A stretch of DNA of 64,000 nt, from assembly GCA_002298925.1 (NCBI GenBank), contig DBMM01000146.1, positions 4,616 through 68,615 on the forward strand, read 5' to 3'. Position numbers and translations under genes: made by a program. This stretch comes from Geobacter sp. UBA698 (GTDB taxonomy: Bacteria > Desulfobacterota > Desulfuromonadia > Geobacterales > Pseudopelobacteraceae). Of the stretch, positions 62,472-64,000 are shown in pieces (within the stretch, counting starts at the first letter, position 1; each line of letters starts with the position of its first letter). The notes under the pieces were generated by a model. The model was not told where the DNA came from. It ran no database searches and worked only from the letters and a program-made list of their open reading frames with translations.

Positions 62472-63764
62472 TCAAAAACCAAGGGCACGGTCAAGCGAGC
62501 TCACACCGTTTTTCTTGGCCATCTTTTTCGTCATCATGAAGAAGTACACCATCAGGGAGAGGATTATCAGCACGTGATAAAATACGCCCTTCAATTCGGA
62601 GTTGAAGATGCCCATGGCAGGAAGAACAAATACCACGCCTAGCACAAGCAGGCTGTTGAATCGCAAAACGCCGTTGATGGGCCGCAGCAACCTCAGTGCC
62701 ACTAGGTACAGGAACAGGAAGAAGATGGTGCCTAGGTACCCGAAGTCGAAGGTGAGGTTCGCCACCAGACCGTTGAATTTGTCGTAATAGCTCCCCCACA
62801 GCGAGTACAGTGTGCTCTCGATCCTCTCGGGGTGGTAATCGATGAGATCCAGGGCATTCCCTATCAGGAGAACCAGGGGGAAGGAGAGTTCTCCCTTCAG
62901 GGTCTCGAAAGAGTACATCGACATGATCTCGTTGCTGTTCTTATACCATTGCGAGCAATAGTCCAACAAGCTGTAGACCACGGGGTTGGTGACAATAGAT
63001 TCCGAATTGACCGCCTGTTTGTAGAACAACACATTGGTGAACCGATTTTCGGTTATTATATAAAATACGAAAACCGTCAGCGAAAGCAGAGTCAAACCAG
63101 AAAGTTTAATGGTGCGTTTCGTCCTACGTGAAAGTTTGGGATAGAAAAATGGCAGATACAATCCGTACAGCAGCATATACACGATGAATCCAGATCTGCT
63201 GAAAACCATCAAACCATTGAATATTATATTGAGAGACAGTACCAGTGAAATCAAAGAATACAGGTACCTGTTCTTGGACAGATAATAAAAGTGCAGCGGA
63301 ATCAGAAAGTAAGCCGCCGGATGCAGGTAGAGCGCCATCAGAAACAAGGTATGATTTATAGGGAGCTGCTTGATGAATCCTTCGCTCTCCCCGAGATTTT
63401 TGAACGCCGAATAATCCGTTACCGTCGTGAAGGCATAAAAAATTGCTATGGCAAAAAGTACGAAGGTAATGGAATTTATAGCGAATAACCAGAGAGTCAG
63501 GGTCCGCAATCTTTTCGGATTGGGCTCCGAAATCATGCACTTGTACTTAAACCTGTTCCACGGCACGATGAAAAAGGTCAGTGCGACAGCCAAAAAGAGA
63601 AAATTCATGATCTTGAAATAGGTATCAAAAGTGTAGTCATACCCGATTAAAAGTCCGCAACCAAGGGAAACCATATATATGGATATCAGCAGTAGCCCGG
63701 GCGTTGCCGCTTTCCGGAAGTTAAAAAGACAATAAAGCAGTACGAAGTAGATAAGTAATAGCAT
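62472..63764 (-). CDS. O-antigen polymerase-like membrane protein (Wzy)
   Basis: 430 aa from ATG 63764 (MLLLIYFVLLYCLF). About eleven or twelve hydrophobic segments are seen, with a larger extracytoplasmic loop around AVNSESIVTNPVVYSLLDYCSQWYKNS split across residues 265-300. There are no catalytic motifs recognisable by eye, which is normal for Wzy. Its place next to a Wzx-type flippase supports polymerase function. The frame is open upstream to 63983 inside the flippase gene, but that part overlaps and is not expected to be translated. Confidence 0.78.
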   Translation of the reverse strand: MLLLIYFVLLYCLFNFRKAATPGLLLISIYMVSLGCGLLIGYDYTFDTYFKIMNFLFLAVALTFFIVPWNRFKYKCMISEPNPKRLRTLTLWLFAINSITFVLFAIAIFYAFTTVTDYSAFKNLGESEGFIKQLPINHTLFLMALYLHPAAYFLIPLHFYYLSKNRYLYSLISLVLSLNIIFNGLMVFSRSGFIVYMLLYGLYLPFFYPKLSRRTKRTIKLSGLTLLSLTVFVFYIITENRFTNVLFYKQAVNSESIVTNPVVYSLLDYCSQWYKNSNEIMSMYSFETLKGELSFPLVLLIGNALDLIDYHPERIESTLYSLWGSYYDKFNGLVANLTFDFGYLGTIFFLFLYLVALRLLRPINGVLRFNSLLVLGVVFVLPAMGIFNSELKGVFYHVLIILSLMVYFFMMTKKMAKKNGVSSLDRALGF

Positions 63765-63799
63765 CGGGTGTTGCCTCTGTTTTTCAAGGTATCGGCCGG

Positions 63800-64000
63800 T
63801 CAGACCGGCGCGACGACCAGAGTTTTCTTCAGGGTCCAGGGAAGCTTGTACAGGGTGTTGGCGTAGCACAGCACCGCAAGAAAAGTGATCAGGGATATCA
63901 GGCAGCTCGAATAGGCAGCGCCCATAACACCTAGGGAGCGCACCAGCAAAAATGTTGTCAGTATCTGCAGCATCGAGGAGCAAAAGGTGATGGTCCCCAG
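63800..64000 (-). CDS. Oligosaccharide flippase (Wzx-type), C-terminal part, cut by the window
   Basis: The minus-strand frame open from base 64000 to a TGA at 63800 encodes 66 residues: two hydrophobic helices (around SSMLQILTTFLLVRSLG and SSCLISLITFLAVLCYANT) and a short basic tail. This matches the end of a polysaccharide-export flippase of the MATE-like Wzx group, which moves undecaprenyl-linked repeat units across the membrane. Assignment rests on topology and position just before the Wzy-like gene. Confidence 0.65.
   Translation of the reverse strand: MGTITFCSSMLQILTTFLLVRSLGVMGAAYSSCLISLITFLAVLCYANTLYKLPWTLKKTLVVAPV

Noticed and set aside
1..64000. CRISPR arrays, insertion sequences, transposases, integrases and rRNA genes
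   Set aside because: Looked for regularly spaced repeats, transposase motifs and rRNA signatures and saw none; only one tRNA was found.

Overview
The window reads as a chromosomal segment from an anaerobic, GC-rich member of the Desulfuromonadota, most likely the Geobacterales (Geobacter, Trichlorobacter or Pelobacter propionicus relatives). This is inferred from gene content, not from an alignment: a small two-haem lipoprotein cytochrome, C5-pathway haem genes with a fused CobA-HemD, a CcsB-type cytochrome assembly protein, GTP-dependent PEP carboxykinase, Tol-Pal, and a short Lys/Ala-rich exported protein. Both window ends cut genes: gpmI at base 1 and a Wzx-type flippase at base 64000.

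Bases 1-37,400 are mostly housekeeping. On the + strand are gpmI, a fumarylacetoacetase-family protein, a cardiolipin-synthase-like phospholipase D, TatD, a dihaem lipoprotein, a small lipoprotein and hypA. On the - strand follow pckG, a metallo-beta-lactamase-fold protein, the tolQRAB-pal envelope operon, a nitrilase-family amidase, ftsK, a MOSC protein and mobB. A probable nitrosative-stress pair (YgbA-like protein, then a ferredoxin-like protein) lies behind an FNR-like inverted repeat. Then come a hybrid histidine kinase, a macro-domain protein, an ABC-F ATPase, aspartase, a NifU-like scaffold, YaeQ, a YaiI-family protein with an apparent CTG start, an IHF-alpha subunit, a DCC protein, nadA, tRNA-Pro(CGG), and a tetrapyrrole cluster (Met8-like dehydrogenase, ccsB, hemA, sfsA, hemC, cobA-hemD). 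Divergent from that cluster are thioredoxin and a TlpA-like thioredoxin; truA and hslO follow.

From about 37,500 to the end, nearly everything is on the - strand and builds a surface polysaccharide. Two Wzi-family outer-membrane proteins flank a membrane-anchored CapD/WbpM-type dehydratase. Upstream of them is a long operon-like run transcribed from 64,000 downwards: Wzx (partial), Wzy-like polymerase, two methyltransferases, three glycosyltransferases, WbuX-WbuY-WbuZ, FnlA, FnlB, a four-gene acylation cassette, FnlC, a WbuB-like glycosyltransferase, an epimerase, a four-helix-bundle protein and an initiating sugar transferase. FnlABC with WbuXYZ predicts UDP-N-acetimidoyl-L-fucosamine (L-FucNAm), as in some E. 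coli and Pseudomonas O antigens.

The most interesting feature is the cassette at 47,836-52,073, set between fnlB and fnlC: an AMP-forming acyl ligase, an acyl carrier protein, an MBOAT acyltransferase and a membrane-anchored SGNH-like protein. This matches the DltA-C-B-D division of labour, but the ligase resembles acetyl-CoA synthetases. The simplest reading is a Dlt-like machine that acylates the L-FucNAm-containing glycan outside the cytoplasmic membrane.
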